In this document: in pieces, positions 23,295-35,524 of the stretch | How positions within the stretch are numbered: the first letter of the stretch is position 1 | Layout of the letters: the number at the start of each line of letters is the position of its first letter | Assembly (NCBI RefSeq): GCF_964275005.1 | Contig: NC_092686.1 | Coordinates: 13,922,431 to 13,986,430 of the forward strand | DNA length: 64,000 nt | From: Diadema setosum | Lineage: Eukaryota > Echinodermata > Echinoidea > Diadematoida > Diadematidae | Direction of reading: 5' to 3' | Position numbers and translations under genes: made by a program | Notes under the pieces: generated by a model | What the model was told of the DNA's origin: nothing | The model's input: only the letters and a program-made list of their open reading frames with translations | The model's database searches: none

Positions 23295-26200
23295 CCGACG
23301 TGTGTGTGTGCGTATCTTCTATTATAGAATAGTGTGCGCACATGCAATTTGCTGCTTGCGTACTGTGGACACCGAACGGAACTTCGCGCGCCTGAATCCC
23401 TGTCGCCTACGGACCCTGGATGTTTACATCGATCGCCGTGGTATCCCCATGTGTGGCCGGCTGGGGAGCGTGAGTATGATAGCTAAGCTACACACTGTAG
23501 CCAGCTGCCACTATAAACAGTACACTATTTCGTTTTTAGTCAGGGTAGAAGCGCTCCGTTGTGCAATGTCTGCTTCATTTTCTTTACTTCTTCCGCTTTT
23601 CCTTTGCCTCCCAAGTGCGAAATGATTTTTAGAGTGTTGTGTGTGTGTTTTTGTAACGTTATTGCATCATTTTTCTGCAAGGAAGAGGTGAGTTTCTGTT
23701 CGTGTATTGATGTGCACTGCAGCATGTGCAGGTGAAAAGCGTTCGAGCTTTCTTTCCCGCGAGTATCGTGGAAACTCGATGTATTTCTAGGCCTATTAAA
23801 GGAGATCTCATATAATAGAATACTTATAACAAACTATTTTCCGGTCAAAATGAATTAATTTCCTTTGTTTTGTATTGTTTATTGATGATCCCAAGGTCCA
23901 AGGATCTCGTCGCAATACAGAGTTTCCAATGTATTAATATATTATTTTCGCGTAGCTTTCGGTGCTGCAAACTTGCTAGGGCCTATTAAATCCTACTTAC
24001 TACTAAACTTATCGTTCTATTTCTGTCGTTTCTCACACCTCGTTTGGTACGATTTCTTCCATTTTATATCACTTTATCCGTTCCCTTTATACTTTGAAAT
24101 ATTTAAACGTAATTCTTTCAAGTGTCTCGCACTGTTATTTCCGTAACGGCGATTTCTCCACTTTGCTGCAGTACTTTTTCGAATCGAAGCGACGTGTGTT
24201 GTCTTTTCTAAATATTTGTGTTGGTATAGGTGTTGATACTTTGTATTTGTTATTTATTTTCCTCGGTTTTTATCTCGAGGGACTGTGCGTGTTTCTTAAT
24301 GTTGATAGGAAAAGGCTAAAATGATCTGAGTGATGTCTGATGGTGATGATGAAAACTATGCTGGTATAAAAAGACGGCTTACTGCATGCTGAGCGTACGT
24401 GCCGTTCGTTTTATTTCACTTTCCCTCTTATTCTTCTTTCCCCTTACTCTTCTAAGTTCTTTCCCCTCCAAAGAATGATAAAAAAAAAGAAATTACATAC
24501 ACCTCACAACAAAAAGATCCACGATCTACCAACCTTCGTAAAGTTAAATCTAGCGATCCACGTCCGACAAGCTATGCTTTTTAGTGGATCACTATTTTCC
24601 ATAATCGAATTCATTTTCCGCTCTCCCACGAAGTATTTATACAGTGTTTTCCTAAATATTGTACATGTTATATGTTGTTCTATAACTTGTCTCGTATATA
24701 TATTACATGAATCTTTTGCAAACGTTTGAACAATATTTCATCACATGTATACTTTGTACTATGTTTTTTCTTTTTTGGATTTTCGTTGATTGGAAATAAA
24801 CTATGATTGATTGATTGATTGATTGAAAAATGTTCAATATCAGCAAAGAATAAGGGGAAAGCATGAATTGCAATAAATTAGAGCGAAGAGATTGTGAAAT
24901 ACTGAATACATGCGCGCAGTCTCTTCGGCTCGAAGAAACTTGACACCCACCCCTCTCCCCTTGTGGAAATTTCCACAAAAGCAGGTGCCACACCCAGGTG
25001 CGTGCCAGACGAAAGAATGCGCGCACTGGAATAAACAGCGTGTAAATATCCTGGAAATATCGATCGAAGAACCAGCTCATTAGTTGAATTAAAGGAATCA
25101 TTGCAAAGATATCGTGATTCTATAGCCTTTCTTTTGGCCCATATAGTAGGAAACATCAAACAGTCGAATATAGTGTACTTAATCGAATATCTTATGTTCC
25201 CTGAACAATAAAAAAGGATCGATTAATCAGTCAATTAAAAAGGTAATCACAGAAATACTTAAAAGGTATTGTATTCCAAGACAAATTCACTATGAGTACG
25301 TCCAATGAGATGCAGTCATCACCTGCTTAGACAGCAAAATCATGACAATTAATTTCAGTTCATGCTCATATTACTTTTCAAAGTTTTGGCTATCAACATT
25401 CGTTCGTAGGTGTTTTTTGTTTGTTTTGTATGTTTTTCCTCGTGAAAAAAGTAATGACTTCTTCGTATCGAATGTAAACTGCATGTTTACCGTAAACAAG
25501 CCATCAGCTCAGCTATGGCGCATTCGATCCATCGAACTTGAAGTAACCTCTTAGGCAGGAGCACATGGCGCATTCCTTTAAACTTGAAAGTACAACCACG
25601 TGTTTGCACATTGGCGCAACCACACACAGCGCGGCATTTTGCGATCATCGTTATAGCAGACTTTCCGATTCCAGTTAGGGTAAAAGAAATTGGAATACCG
25701 GTACTTTCGGAAAATACTGATGTTTAAAATCCAGTAAAATTAAAAAGCCTGAAAACAACGCATGATTATGTTTTATAGTAAACAATAGTTGGAAACAGCG
25801 AACAGAGTTTTGCATTCACTGACACACTGAAGCTTTCTTGAGAAGATGAAAGCATTCCCCCTCCCCTGCTAGATAGTGGAAGCTTCCATAACCAGCCCAG
25901 CAAGTTTCTGGAGGTACATACATGCACTTGTAGTCTTGTACACATGCATTGAGAGAAAGCAATCAATCAACTCTGAACATTGCGTAGTTTGGATTCTTTA
26001 TCGTGCTGGTGACCAGCTCGATACTTCAGCATGTGTCGTAATGTTATGTTAAAGAGCTTGTAGGCCTTATTAGTCGACGAGTTTAATTCAAAATGGCAAA
26101 AAGAGGGAGATGGAAAAAAATACAGATTCTGGTGGAAAATACGGATTTTGGAGCTGCTGAGTACGGATTTGTGCTTCCAAAGCTTGGCAGCTCTGCTGAT

Positions 26201-26456
26201 CAATCAACATGTGGCGTTACATAATTGTTTCTAACCCACACCTTGCAGCTAAAAAAAAAGAAGAACCGAGAAAGAAAGACGATATGATCAGACCAGGGTA
26301 AGAAATTACACAAGGGAATGGGAGAGGGACCACACAAAACACCTACACACACACACGCAGGTGCACGTGGCAGGCACAGTCACACACTTTTTTTTGTTTT
26401 TCAATGATATTGGAAAAAAAACACACACACAAACACACACGCACGCACGTGCGACG

Positions 26457-26493
<37 letters not shown>

Positions 26494-26715
26494 TGTGTTA
26501 GAGACTAAGAACAAGGTATCTCGGGCTTGTGTCTGTGGAGAAATGCATGTTATATCTAAATGAAATCTTCTCCACCAGGTTAATACACGCAATAGACCTC
26601 TACTGCTGATTGTGACTGAGGGAACCGTGGCTCCCTAAAACTCAATTTGGCTCCCTAAAAAGGTCCCTGAGGAGCCCGGCTGGCTTCCTAGAAAAAAAGT
26701 TAAGGTCGAGCCCTG
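22975..26715. mobile_element. DNA element with CAGGGCTCGACCTTA inverted ends
   Basis: A 15-bp perfect inverted repeat CAGGGCTCGACCTTA starts at 22,975 and, reverse complemented, at 26,715. It is flanked by TATAG on both sides (22,970-22,974; 26,716-26,720). Next to the ends are repeated GGCTCCC and AGCCCGG blocks. The ends look like hAT termini, but the visible duplication is 5 bp rather than 8. No transposase frame; the interior has GT/CA microsatellites (23,262-23,293; 26,460-26,493) and a non-LTR-like tail at about 24,790-24,826 with (GATT)n. It lies inside the TA-flanked transposon. Confidence 0.75.
24780..24830 (+). repeat. Non-LTR-like 3' tail with (GATT)n
   Basis: GGAAATAAACTATGATTGATTGATTG resembles the short tandem tails that end CR1/L2-type elements; no coding remnant was recognised upstream. 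Confidence 0.35.
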
Positions 26716-27639
26716 TATAGTAATGGAATACAATGCATATTCAAATTTTGTAAATAAGGGAAAACAATATTCCCTGATGAAAAAAAAAATGTATCAAAGG
26801 TCTGTCACTATATTATCATTACATCATTTTATTTCCCTATAAGAATTTCTTTATGACAAAAATAAACATAAAAATCTCCCCCAGCAGAAAAAAAAAAAAG
26901 AAACATTTGCAATCCATGTGCATTGTGCAAAAAGTACACTTTTATCATCTAAAGAAAGCAGAGCTGTTCATTCCAGATGTTGCATGTGCCAGCAGTTACA
27001 ACACAGTGAATTCAGGTAAAAAAGAATAAAACAGTTGAATAAAAAGTATACATGTACATTACAAAACCTTCATGGTTAGTTTCCACATGCATACAAGGAA
27101 ACAAAATGGCCACAATACTTTCCAGCTACATGTATATGCAAATGAATGAAAATACTTCATAAATTAAAGATTATCTAGAAACCTTCAAAAAAGATATTCT
27201 GAAAGATCATTAACAAGTAATCAAAGCACAGTACACAAATATTAGTAGGATTTCCGTGAACACATCTTTACATGGCTAATGTTTACATACAATAATTGTA
27301 AAGGTTAGTATCCTCACCTGTTACACAACAGAAGGAAAAGAAGGATACCAAGTTTGCTGAAACTGCAATGAAATATATAATCAACACCACTAATACACAC
27401 ACACATGCAAATTGTGACAAACAAAAAAGGAACTAGATATATCGCTACGGCGACTGATATGCCTCTGCCATAATGCATGGTTCTCCTAATAGGTCTATAG
27501 TACAATGTCTTGACAATGTGTGACGACAGTTTCAAACAATTGGCAAAATATCAAAATGACAGGTTTGACACAAATGTGCTGAATGTTCACTTTCCTAGAA
27601 CTAGGTTCAATTGGATGAATGATTAAAATGTCAGAGTGC

Positions 27640-28402
27640 AGGTATTTGGGGAACTGATGATTTTTACTTGACTTTTGACCCTTTTATAAGTTTATGCATT
27701 GAGTATTTTTTCAAGGTATTGAGAAAAAGTATCATTTCAGTATAAAATGGGAAAATAGCATTATCTAAACCTGGCCTTTGACCTTTGACCTCACAGTTCC
27801 AAAGAGAATCACTGTTAGGTTGAAAATATGCATAAATATGTAAGTTTCATGATGATACCTTGAGTTACTTTTGAGATATGGAGGAAAAAGTGCAATTCAG
27901 CACTTTCACTTGACCTTTGACCTTTGACCTTTTGGCAAGAAACTTCCCACAGAATATATATTGGGTAATACATGTATATATCAAGTTTTAAAAAAAAACC
28001 TTCATTCATTGCATAAATATAAGGAAAGTAGTGATATTTTGAGGAGTTGACCTTGACCTTTGACCCCCTGACCTTCAACCCATGACCCCCAACTTCCCTA
28101 GATAATCACTGCCCATCGGTACAAGCATATATACTAAGTTCCATGAAGATACCTTGAACCATTTGTGAGATATGGAGAAAAACATGAAATTTCAAAAAAT
28201 TTTTCACAAAATAACCTGTGACCTTTGACCTTTGACCCTGTGACCCTAAAATCCACACAAAGTATTATCCCGCAAGGATATACCCTCATACCAAGTTTGA
28301 TGTAAAACCACCACACGGTTCTTGAGATATCGACAAAAACAAAACGGGACGGACGGACGACCCGAAAACATAATGCCTCCGGCCACTTCGTTGCGGAGGC
28401 AT
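27640..28402. repeat. Dispersed repeat with TGACCTTTGACCT clusters and terminal hairpin
   Basis: Four clusters of tandem TGACCTTTGACCT lie near 27,774-27,791, 27,910-27,932, 28,046-28,080 and 28,215-28,245. The segment ends GGACGGACGGACGACC followed by a perfect 9-bp stem (ATGCCTCCG / CGGAGGCAT) at 28,373-28,402. The spacing text between clusters (for example AAGATACCTTGA, GAGATATGGA) recurs, so it is an internally repetitive family. On the opposite strand each cluster reads AGGTCAAAGGTCA, a direct repeat of nuclear-receptor half-sites. Confidence 0.8.
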
Positions 28403-29560
28403 AAAAAGGACCCCCCCCCCCTTCCTCTAACAGCATCCAATTAACCCAAAGTATGGGGATATGTCTATTCCATCGATATAGGGATGGCATTTGTAACTAG
28501 AATCACATTGTACGAGCTTTGGTAGAAGAGAGAGGAACACTCAGAGATAATAGTAGGATAGCATAGGCAGGATAGGAGAGGCATAAAACAGGAAGGTACA
28601 GGAATTGTCCAGCTTTATACAGAAAGCTTGAATGATACCACTGTACTACAGTGTAATTCTCAGTGCTGGCTCAAGGCTAAAATTCATCTTCCACCTAAAA
28701 CATCAAAATGCAGCTTATATTCATAAGCGAGAATGACAAGAAAACCAAACTACTCTAGCTGCAAGAATTTCTATAACAACCTCGAGGATGATAGTACTGT
28801 ACAAAGTGTCAGCATACAAAACAATACATTTGTTTAGTGTTTTGGTCATTTAGGCAGAGGATGATACACAATGCAAAGCAGATACAAGTATTAACTCATC
28901 ATGATACAAGTATCCACAGGGTTGTAAATCTACAGTGATTTCTTTAAAATCATTCGATGAAGTGTTCTTCACAATATTACCTGCCAGTATTCTACACTGA
29001 TTTTATGAAACTGTTTCAGACTGTAGTTGATTGCCCTGGACAAAGGTTTCATCATGGATGCATCTGTAGAACTGAGTGAAGTTGTAGCGATTCATTCCAC
29101 GAAGACAGCTGAAAAAGGTGCCTCAGTCATGCAGAATACCTGGGGGAAAACAACAACAACAACAAAAGTGTTACACTCTCCTCTGTATAGTGATACAAAA
29201 ATGTACAATATATCATACTTTCTGGGAGAAAGGAAAACATCAAATTGAACATTTCTATGGGTTGCATTTTCCTGACAAATCACAAGTACAACACACACTA
29301 CACACCCTCTTAAGCTTAAATTTGATTGTAGGGTAACAATCTCAAAACAATGCTACACTACATGTACAATGTAATTCTAGAACTTTAATAGACCATACAC
29401 TCTACACTGAAAATTTGAAAATGCTCTGCCATCTGGATGAAATATATGCCAATGAAGAACAGGTGAAGTCAAAATTACTTGTGAGGGCCATCAACCCTCT
29501 CCATGAAAAAGGTCATACTGATCATGTACCGAGATTCCACATTCAATGCAAAAATGCAGA
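28403..29560. other. No recognised gene; possible extra minus-strand exon
   Basis: On the minus strand around 29,144-29,010 a good pyrimidine acceptor (TTTTCCCCCAG) is followed by an open stretch. It includes CLRGMNRYNFTQFYRC and ends ETVS plus stop, in a frame that needs an internal AG as start. This could be an alternative last exon of the gene modelled at 29,561-32,825. Otherwise plain AT-rich sequence. Confidence 0.3.
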
Positions 29561-30468
29561 TTAACCTTGAACTAGGAACAACTGTTGACTGAGAGAAGAG
29601 AGATGACCAGTCCAGTCGTATACTGGGACAAACGTCTTGTCCAGGATCATCCTCCTTTTATGTTCATGCAGTGACTGCATCAGCAATTCGGTACAGCGTA
29701 TTTGGCCCAGTATACACTGGACTCCTGTTATAATGAGGTCCTCAGGGCCTACAGTTTTCTTTTGTTTTATCAAAGTTTTGTTACGACCAAACAAGTAAAC
29801 AATAAAGCAACAAATGTAGAGCCAATAACATTATGGCCTCGATTTCAATTTTGTTGTAACGTTATTTAATAGAACAGGAGTGCACTGTGTGTATGTATAA
29901 AGACTGATGCATTAAAGAGTTCCATAAATAATACATCTGAACATACAATGCAAAAAAAAAAAAAAAAACATGAGACACAGCAGTCTCGTGATCAACTCAC
30001 AGTATTGTTCTTTGGCAGATCCAGTACAGGTCAGTTGCAGGTTATGTGGCAGCGACATATGGCAGCAGACCTTTCCGGACTTTGCGAAATGTTGGCAAGG
30101 TTTCTTTCTTCCTTGGCGTTGTAGTGTTGCGATTCCTGCGTTAAATCTATTAAGTACAAAAGTAAACCGAATACATGATACGTCATCTTTGATAATCCAA
30201 CTAAAAAACAACAGTAATGTAGAGCTGTGCAAGAATTGGATGCTATACACATGGCCACAGGAACCGGGGGGACTCGGGCCCCTACTTTTTCGGCACCATA
30301 CAAAGGAAAACATTATAAGGTGTCCCCACTTCGGGTCCCCATCCCCCCCCCCCCCCCAACTTTCTTTACCCGAAAGTGTGTAAGTGGCACTAGAAAGAAA
30401 TACATGTAGATAAAAACCTCGAAGTGTGAGCACCATAAGGATCTGTTTTTGCGCTGAATACTTTTTTG

Positions 30469-30499
<31 letters not shown>

Positions 30500-32825
30500 T
30501 TTTGCTTGTAAGCTGAAACCTGGAAGTGGCATTAGAGGTTGCATTCAAGGCCTTTTTTTTTTTTGCTTGTTAGCTCATGAAACTAGGAAGTGCCCCCCCC
30601 CCCCACTTTTGAAAACCTTCCGCCAACAATGATACAAAGACTCTGCATGGCATACTGCAATTAATCTTACAAGATTAACCATTAGATCTTTGCAACTCTT
30701 ACAGATAATTAATGCTGCATTTTCAACATTCATAAGAAAACAGTTTTTATATCAAAGGGAGCAAATGTGCATTTTCCTGGCCTGCAGAGAAAACTCACCT
30801 TTGCCGTGGTGTCACAAGTAGAGAAGAAGCTTTGACATCAGGTTTCATACCGAGAATACTCCCAGGGAGTAGGATGCAGTTCAGCGCAGCATAGTCCAGA
30901 ATGAAACAAACAACATCCTTCATTTGCTGTAAGGGCAAGGATGCTTCAAACACCTCTGACCTGAAGAAAGAAAGAAAGAAAGGGGAAAAAGAAAGAAACT
31001 TGCAATGACAATACAGAAATTTGAATTTATATTGAACTGTTCATGTGCAGTAGGCACTATAACAAATCTGCAGGTAACAGTGCCGTCAATGCAATACAAA
31101 GCACAAGGGTCTGAGTAACATACATTTGTTGTACCAATAGTAACCTCAAATTTACCACCACCCACCAGTTTAATATGTAGATCAATGATGTCTGCACAGC
31201 GCATGGCGATGTCAATGGGCTATTATATAGATTGCTCACACTTAATACTAGTCTGCTACATGACGTACAACGCTGCTGGCAACTTGTATTTTCACTTCGA
31301 AATCAGTATAATTATGACTGTTGTTCACCATGTCCATCTAGAGTGTATGCATGTACTGTAGATCTACTTGAAATATCTCTTCTTTGTTTTTTTGATAATC
31401 AGTTTCAGTATCATCAGCTTCACACCCTTGTCACACTGACACAGCTAAACCTTTTTAATCTAGCTAGCCGGCCACTATATACCATACCGTACAAGAAACT
31501 TTATTATACCAGTAATGGCAGTTAGGATTCTGTCGTACTGTACTTAGTCTGCACCACCTATCAGCAGGGCACCTTCCCATCGGCACCCTGCGTATCATGG
31601 CTGTTTGCGTATAGAACGAAAAAGTACGCGCGGGATTAAGTGTCATTAGCTATAAAAACAATAAAAACGAAGAAACGAAAATCAAACTCAAACAAACCAA
31701 GCTAAAAATTACACATCCGCTCAGTAACGACCCATGGCTGTGAAATTCACGTGTATTACCTATGGCCTGTGAAATTCACGTGTATTACCTATGCTGTGAA
31801 ATTTACGTGTATACCTATGGAGGGGAGGGGGTGCCGATCGCAAGGTTCCCTTTTTAGCTGCGCGAAGAAAACGGAACGCACGCACTAAAATTGCGTTATT
31901 TTAAAACGAAGATTCATAATCAACGAGACGGCCACGACATTCAAAACTGCAGTATTTATGGCATATTTGAGGTAAGAATTAGGCGGATTTGTATTATATT
32001 TTTAGAATAAACAAGCTACAGATCCTTAGGGTGACGATATGTGGTACCCCCAACCCTACTGTACTTGGTACTGACTACGGCACTGTGCAACCAAACCCAA
32101 GTAAGATTAAGAAGGAATTTCTTTCACACTGATGATTACTAGCTGTACCTCCTCTGCCTTAGTACAATTTGATGCACATTCTCTCATTCAGTGTTTCAAT
32201 CACCGGTATCCGTATAATGTATATCACCACCGACCGCGACTCTCACACAGCTTATCATGCAGACTGTATCAGGGTACAGGGGCATACAGATATGACTAGT
32301 GACAGTGCGCGATCGAGTCTTAGTCCCATACACAGTTGTAAACTGTGGGAGCCCGAACGCTTCGAGTTCGGGCAGGTCGCAGCAGTTAGCCTACTGACTC
32401 TGTAAACTGTACAGTAAGTCAGTCTTGACTGTCTCATAAGCACATGCAATAGAAGACAAAACAGTATCACAAATCACTATACATTAAACTACCATTAAAT
32501 TAAACAATTTGTTTTGCCTTATTTCTTGTCGATCCCTAAATAGCAGTAGTAGTAACCGTAAAAAGGCCCGTATTACTTCCCATTACTGCATTAGGTCATG
32601 TGATTTTGCATATGTACAGTGTATTAATACACGCGTGAACGTGGTACGGTAACAAAGAACGGCACGACAAACGATTGAAATTATTACTGAAGAATTGAAG
32701 GATCTAGCCGTACAGAAGCAACCCAAATAAGTCATGATTTGTGATCATTTACTCACCTTAATCTTGTATAAATCAGCAAGTCTTGCAACGAGAAAGCCCC
32801 GCTTCAATGCAATTGCATGGGAGCT
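29561..32825 (-). CDS. Candidate five-exon gene inside the TA-flanked transposon, function unknown
   Basis: Minus-strand exons with splice signals and matching phases: 32,825-32,757 (SSHAIALKRGFLVARLADLY..), 31,219-31,162 (PIDIAMRCADIIDLHIKL..), 30,955-30,799 (VFEASLPLQQMKDVV..; LNCILLPGSILG; SLLVTPRQ), 30,146-30,001 (KKPCQHFAKSGKVCCHM) and 29,748-29,561 ending SQQLFLVQG plus stop. Donors are GTGAGT-type at exons 1, 3 and 4; the acceptor of exon 3 has a CTTTCTTTCTTTCTTCAG tract. The first exon has no start, so upstream exons are missing. The beginning of the last exon comes from a small pogo-like MITE (29,714-29,889), so that junction is doubtful. The Cys/His spacing in exon 4 is suggestive but no family is recognised. 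It may be the element's transposase or a captured gene. Confidence 0.35.
29714..29889. mobile_element. Small pogo-like MITE
   Basis: The left end CACTGGACTCCTGTTATAAT follows TATA. The right end, reverse complemented, reads CAGTGCACTCCTGTTCTATT. About 175 bp with no coding capacity; TIRs match at most positions and contain the GTTATAA motif of the pogo-like element at 14,887. Confidence 0.6.
30330..30605. repeat. Low-complexity C, T and TTTTG runs
   Basis: C runs at about 30,343-30,358 and 30,594-30,604, a (TTTTG)n run at about 30,461-30,500 and T runs. Similar short phrases (AACTTTCTTTACCCGAAAG; GGAAGTGGCA; ACTAGGAAGTGCCCC) appear around them, suggesting decayed ends of a small element. Confidence 0.5.
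31546..32056 (+). mobile_element. MITE copy A (511 bp)
   Basis: Flanked by the direct repeat TACTGTACTT (31,536-31,545 and 32,057-32,066), so a 9-10 bp target duplication. It starts CTGCACCACCTATC and ends in the inverted partner (GTGGTACCCCCAACCCT). About 97% identical by eye to copy B at 35,525-36,051. It contains three repeats of TGTGAAATTCACGTGTAT-type sequence. The target length recalls Mutator-like elements, but no transposase is present. Confidence 0.75.
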
Positions 32826-33317
32826 CTAGAACGAAATGGAAGTGAACTGTCGCGACGCTTTGCTTTGTGACACATATGCGATGATCACTGAGCTTACAAA
32901 AATCGGAGCCTCGATCGTCTTCTCTGATGTCATTGGTTAATTTCCGGGATTGGCGTGTTAGTCTTTGCTCACGTACTGTTTATGAAACTGGCACGAACAA
33001 AAATGATATTTCATTTTATCAAACACCAACAAACATCTTTATATTGATTGATTTGCAATCTTAAAGATGAACATCATCCACAATTCAAATTACTTATACT
33101 GCATTACAAATCATAACATGTTTGAGCGCAACACTATGATCTAGGTTTTTGTAGCAGACTAACTCTTCTATTTGGAGGTTCAAAAAGTTAACCTTTTCAA
33201 AAGTCAACCCCATTCGGAGTAAATAGCACCCATAGAAGTTAAATACTCAACCCTAATCCACGCAAGGGTGCATTGGGTCAAACTCAACCCCAAATTGAAC
33301 CCTGATTTCTTAGTGTG

Positions 33318-34300
33318 TATAACCATGGCTCTAACAGTGGTTTAATGAAAGTGTTTTAAAACCATGGTTAAAAAATTATCGTTATACCACAGTTTTAAGA
33401 AATTAAAAAAAAAAATGGTGAGAAAACCTCAACAAGACTATCGTTCTACTTTGGTAAAAATAACATAATAATATAACAATGGTTGTAACCATGGTTTCAC
33501 AATAGTATAAAAACAATGGTTAGGAAACCATGGTGTAACTCTCGTTCTACTAAGGTTGAAAACCATCGTTATAAAACCATGATTTCATTATGGTTTTATG
33601 ATAGTGTAAAAACAATAGTTATAAAACCATGATTTTAACCGTGGTTTTATGATAGCACAAAAACACTAGTTATAATACCATGGTTAAACTTCGTTTTACA
33701 AAGGTTGAAAACGATGGCTATTAACCATGATTATATTAACCATGGTTTTATCATAGTTAAAAAATGATGGTTAGGCAATATAACCATGACTTTAACAGTG
33801 GTTTAACAAAAGTGTGAAAACAACGGTTTTAAACAATCGTTCAAATTCCATTTTAGCAAGGAAAACGATGGTCATAGCTACACCAGGATTTGAACCATGG
33901 TTTTATCATAGTGTGATGTGCAAAGGATGGTTATGAAACATTGACTGGTTCTACGAACCGTGGTTTCATGATAGTGAAGAGGCGGTTAAAAAGCCATATG
34001 ATTTTCACCATGGTTGTATGATAGCTCATAAGAACAGTGGTTATAAAACCGTGGTTTAACTTCTGTTTACCCACGGTTGAAAAAGTGGTTATTTTTTAAC
34101 AATCAATGGTTTCAACCGTGGTTTCATGCTGATCAGATATAGAGTGCGGAAAAACCATATTCTAGAATTTCTAACCATGGAACCTTGTATGATAGCATAA
34201 GAACAGTGGTTATTAAACCATGGTTAACTTTTTGTTTTACCAAAGTTTAAACCACGTGCACTAGCCATGATTATTGAATGATGTCGATCACAAAAATCAA
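33318..34300. repeat. Left CCATGG-type array, continuation
   Basis: Resumes the array unit interrupted at 22,011 (AACCATGGCTCTAACAGTGG) and gradually loses regular period toward 34,300, with scattered AACCATGGTT and AACCGTGGTT motifs. Confidence 0.85.
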
Positions 34301-35072
34301 TATGAAAACTCATAATTTGATGGCCGCAATGCCAATGCAAGTCATGACGGACATTCATCTAACGAACCACCAGCACCCGTTTGGCTTCAACAGGATTATG
34401 TAAACAAACAGTAGTCTTACCATTGCAAACAAAAAGCTGCTTCACTTGCTTGATTTACAACATTCCTAAAATGCAACATCTATTCACTACGGAATAAAGT
34501 ACATAAAAAACCTTAAATGAGATTACATACTCGTGAAAAAATAAAAAAAGGTAGTAACCCATTGCCGCCCGTTCGATCCCCGTAGCTTTGACATGTACAC
34601 ACAACAATAGAAAACTATATGAATGCAATCGGCGTGTAGTAATTGTGTACGATGAATGGGAGATCCGGGTTGTTGATATGAGGCTCGTTCGTACCAAAGA
34701 TCACAACAAAAATATATTTCAAAATATATGGAGCATAAAAAATATTGACACATTAAAAAAAAATTAATTCGCAATAAAAAAAGTTTTAAACATATATTTT
34801 TAAATTCAAAACCAAAAAATTAATGATTACAAGTTTTCTTGATAATAATGTAACGTAAGAGGTCATGTGCGTGTTGTTGTTGTCGCTGATTGAACCTTAC
34901 GTGTATGTACTGCTGAACCGTTAGTCCGCGACCGCGCTCAAAAACCACACACAGCACACACGGCTACGATGATTTGCTGTTAAAGAATGTTCATCATTTC
35001 AAACGCTCTTTCGTGATGATCTCTGACCGGAGTCAAACATCTCGACGTACGAACCATCTGATATTTTCAGAA
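34301..35072. other. Start of the element core, no gene recognised
   Basis: AT-rich; a minus-strand donor-like site (GGTAAGAC) lies near 34,421 after the frame AAFCLQW, not pursued further. GTTCGATCC near 34,570 resembles a pol III B box but has no partner. The sequence just upstream of 35,073 has no clear TATA box. Confidence 0.35.
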
Positions 35073-35133
35073 ATGGCTAGCAAACGGCCCCTAAGAAAAA
35101 GAGGAACTGCTCCTTTGGGATTCTTCGAGGAAG
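35073..35133 (+). CDS. Candidate first exon, unknown protein
   Basis: ATG in good context (CAGAAATGGCT) opens MASKRPLRKRGTAPLGFFEE and then meets a GAAG|GTTGGT donor; read through, it would stop four codons later. The basic N-terminus would suit a nuclear protein. It is the only plausible start upstream of the terminal exon at 39,345 on this strand, but intermediate exons are not secure, so linkage is speculative. Confidence 0.25.
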
Positions 35134-35524
35134 GTTGGTCAACGTAACTTTTAATACATTATTAGTAGGTCTAGACCTAATCTTAGCTAAAATAATTACC
35201 ACTGATACCAGCGAGATTTGCATTGAATTGTCCCGACCGACCCGGGGCCGGCAGCGGCCCTGCCCCTGCTGTGCAAATTTCGCATGATCGTATCAAGTGG
35301 GGATAACCAGTCCAGTAGACTGTTCTGTATCTGAAAGTGTGACTGAGTCAGTGAGTGTGAGAGTATGACATGAGAGCTCAAGAATTTGGAATGAGTTGTT
35401 CTAACTCAGCTACTGTATTTGTACTGAACTGTTAGTGTTACTGTGTCACGTAAATTCTACAAGTTATCTACGGTAACTAGATTCTATACACAACCCAGTC
35501 GCTGTAGACAGTGTAGATCTAGTA

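Larger units (their letters stand above)
22012..33317. mobile_element. TA-flanked DNA transposon with CACACTAAGAAATCAGGGTT ends
   Basis: Perfect inverted ends of at least 23 bp start CACACTAAGAAATCAGGGTT at 22,012 and, reverse complemented, at 33,317. They are flanked by TA on both sides. The array copy without the insertion (about 21,553) reads GGTTATATAACCATGG, confirming a 2-bp TA duplication. Subterminal direct repeats of TTGAACCCCTGTCTAGGG type lie at 22,083-22,200. TA target suggests the Tc1/mariner group, but no transposase was recognised. It contains a further element, a MITE, a DR1-rich repeat and a candidate spliced gene. Confidence 0.8.

Noticed and set aside
30031..30544. 210- and 90-residue minus frames as single-exon genes
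   Set aside because: They cross poly(A)/(TTTTG)n tracts; only the 30,146-30,001 part has splice support and was used as an exon.
22012..33317. Assignment to CACTA (EnSpm) because of a CACTA-containing end
   Set aside because: The TIR begins CACACTAAG and the array copy without the insertion shows a 2-bp TA duplication, not the 3 bp expected for CACTA elements.
34565..34580. Possible tRNA or tRNA-derived SINE (GTTCGATCC, B-box-like)
   Set aside because: No A box at the right distance, no cloverleaf and no T-run terminator were visible.
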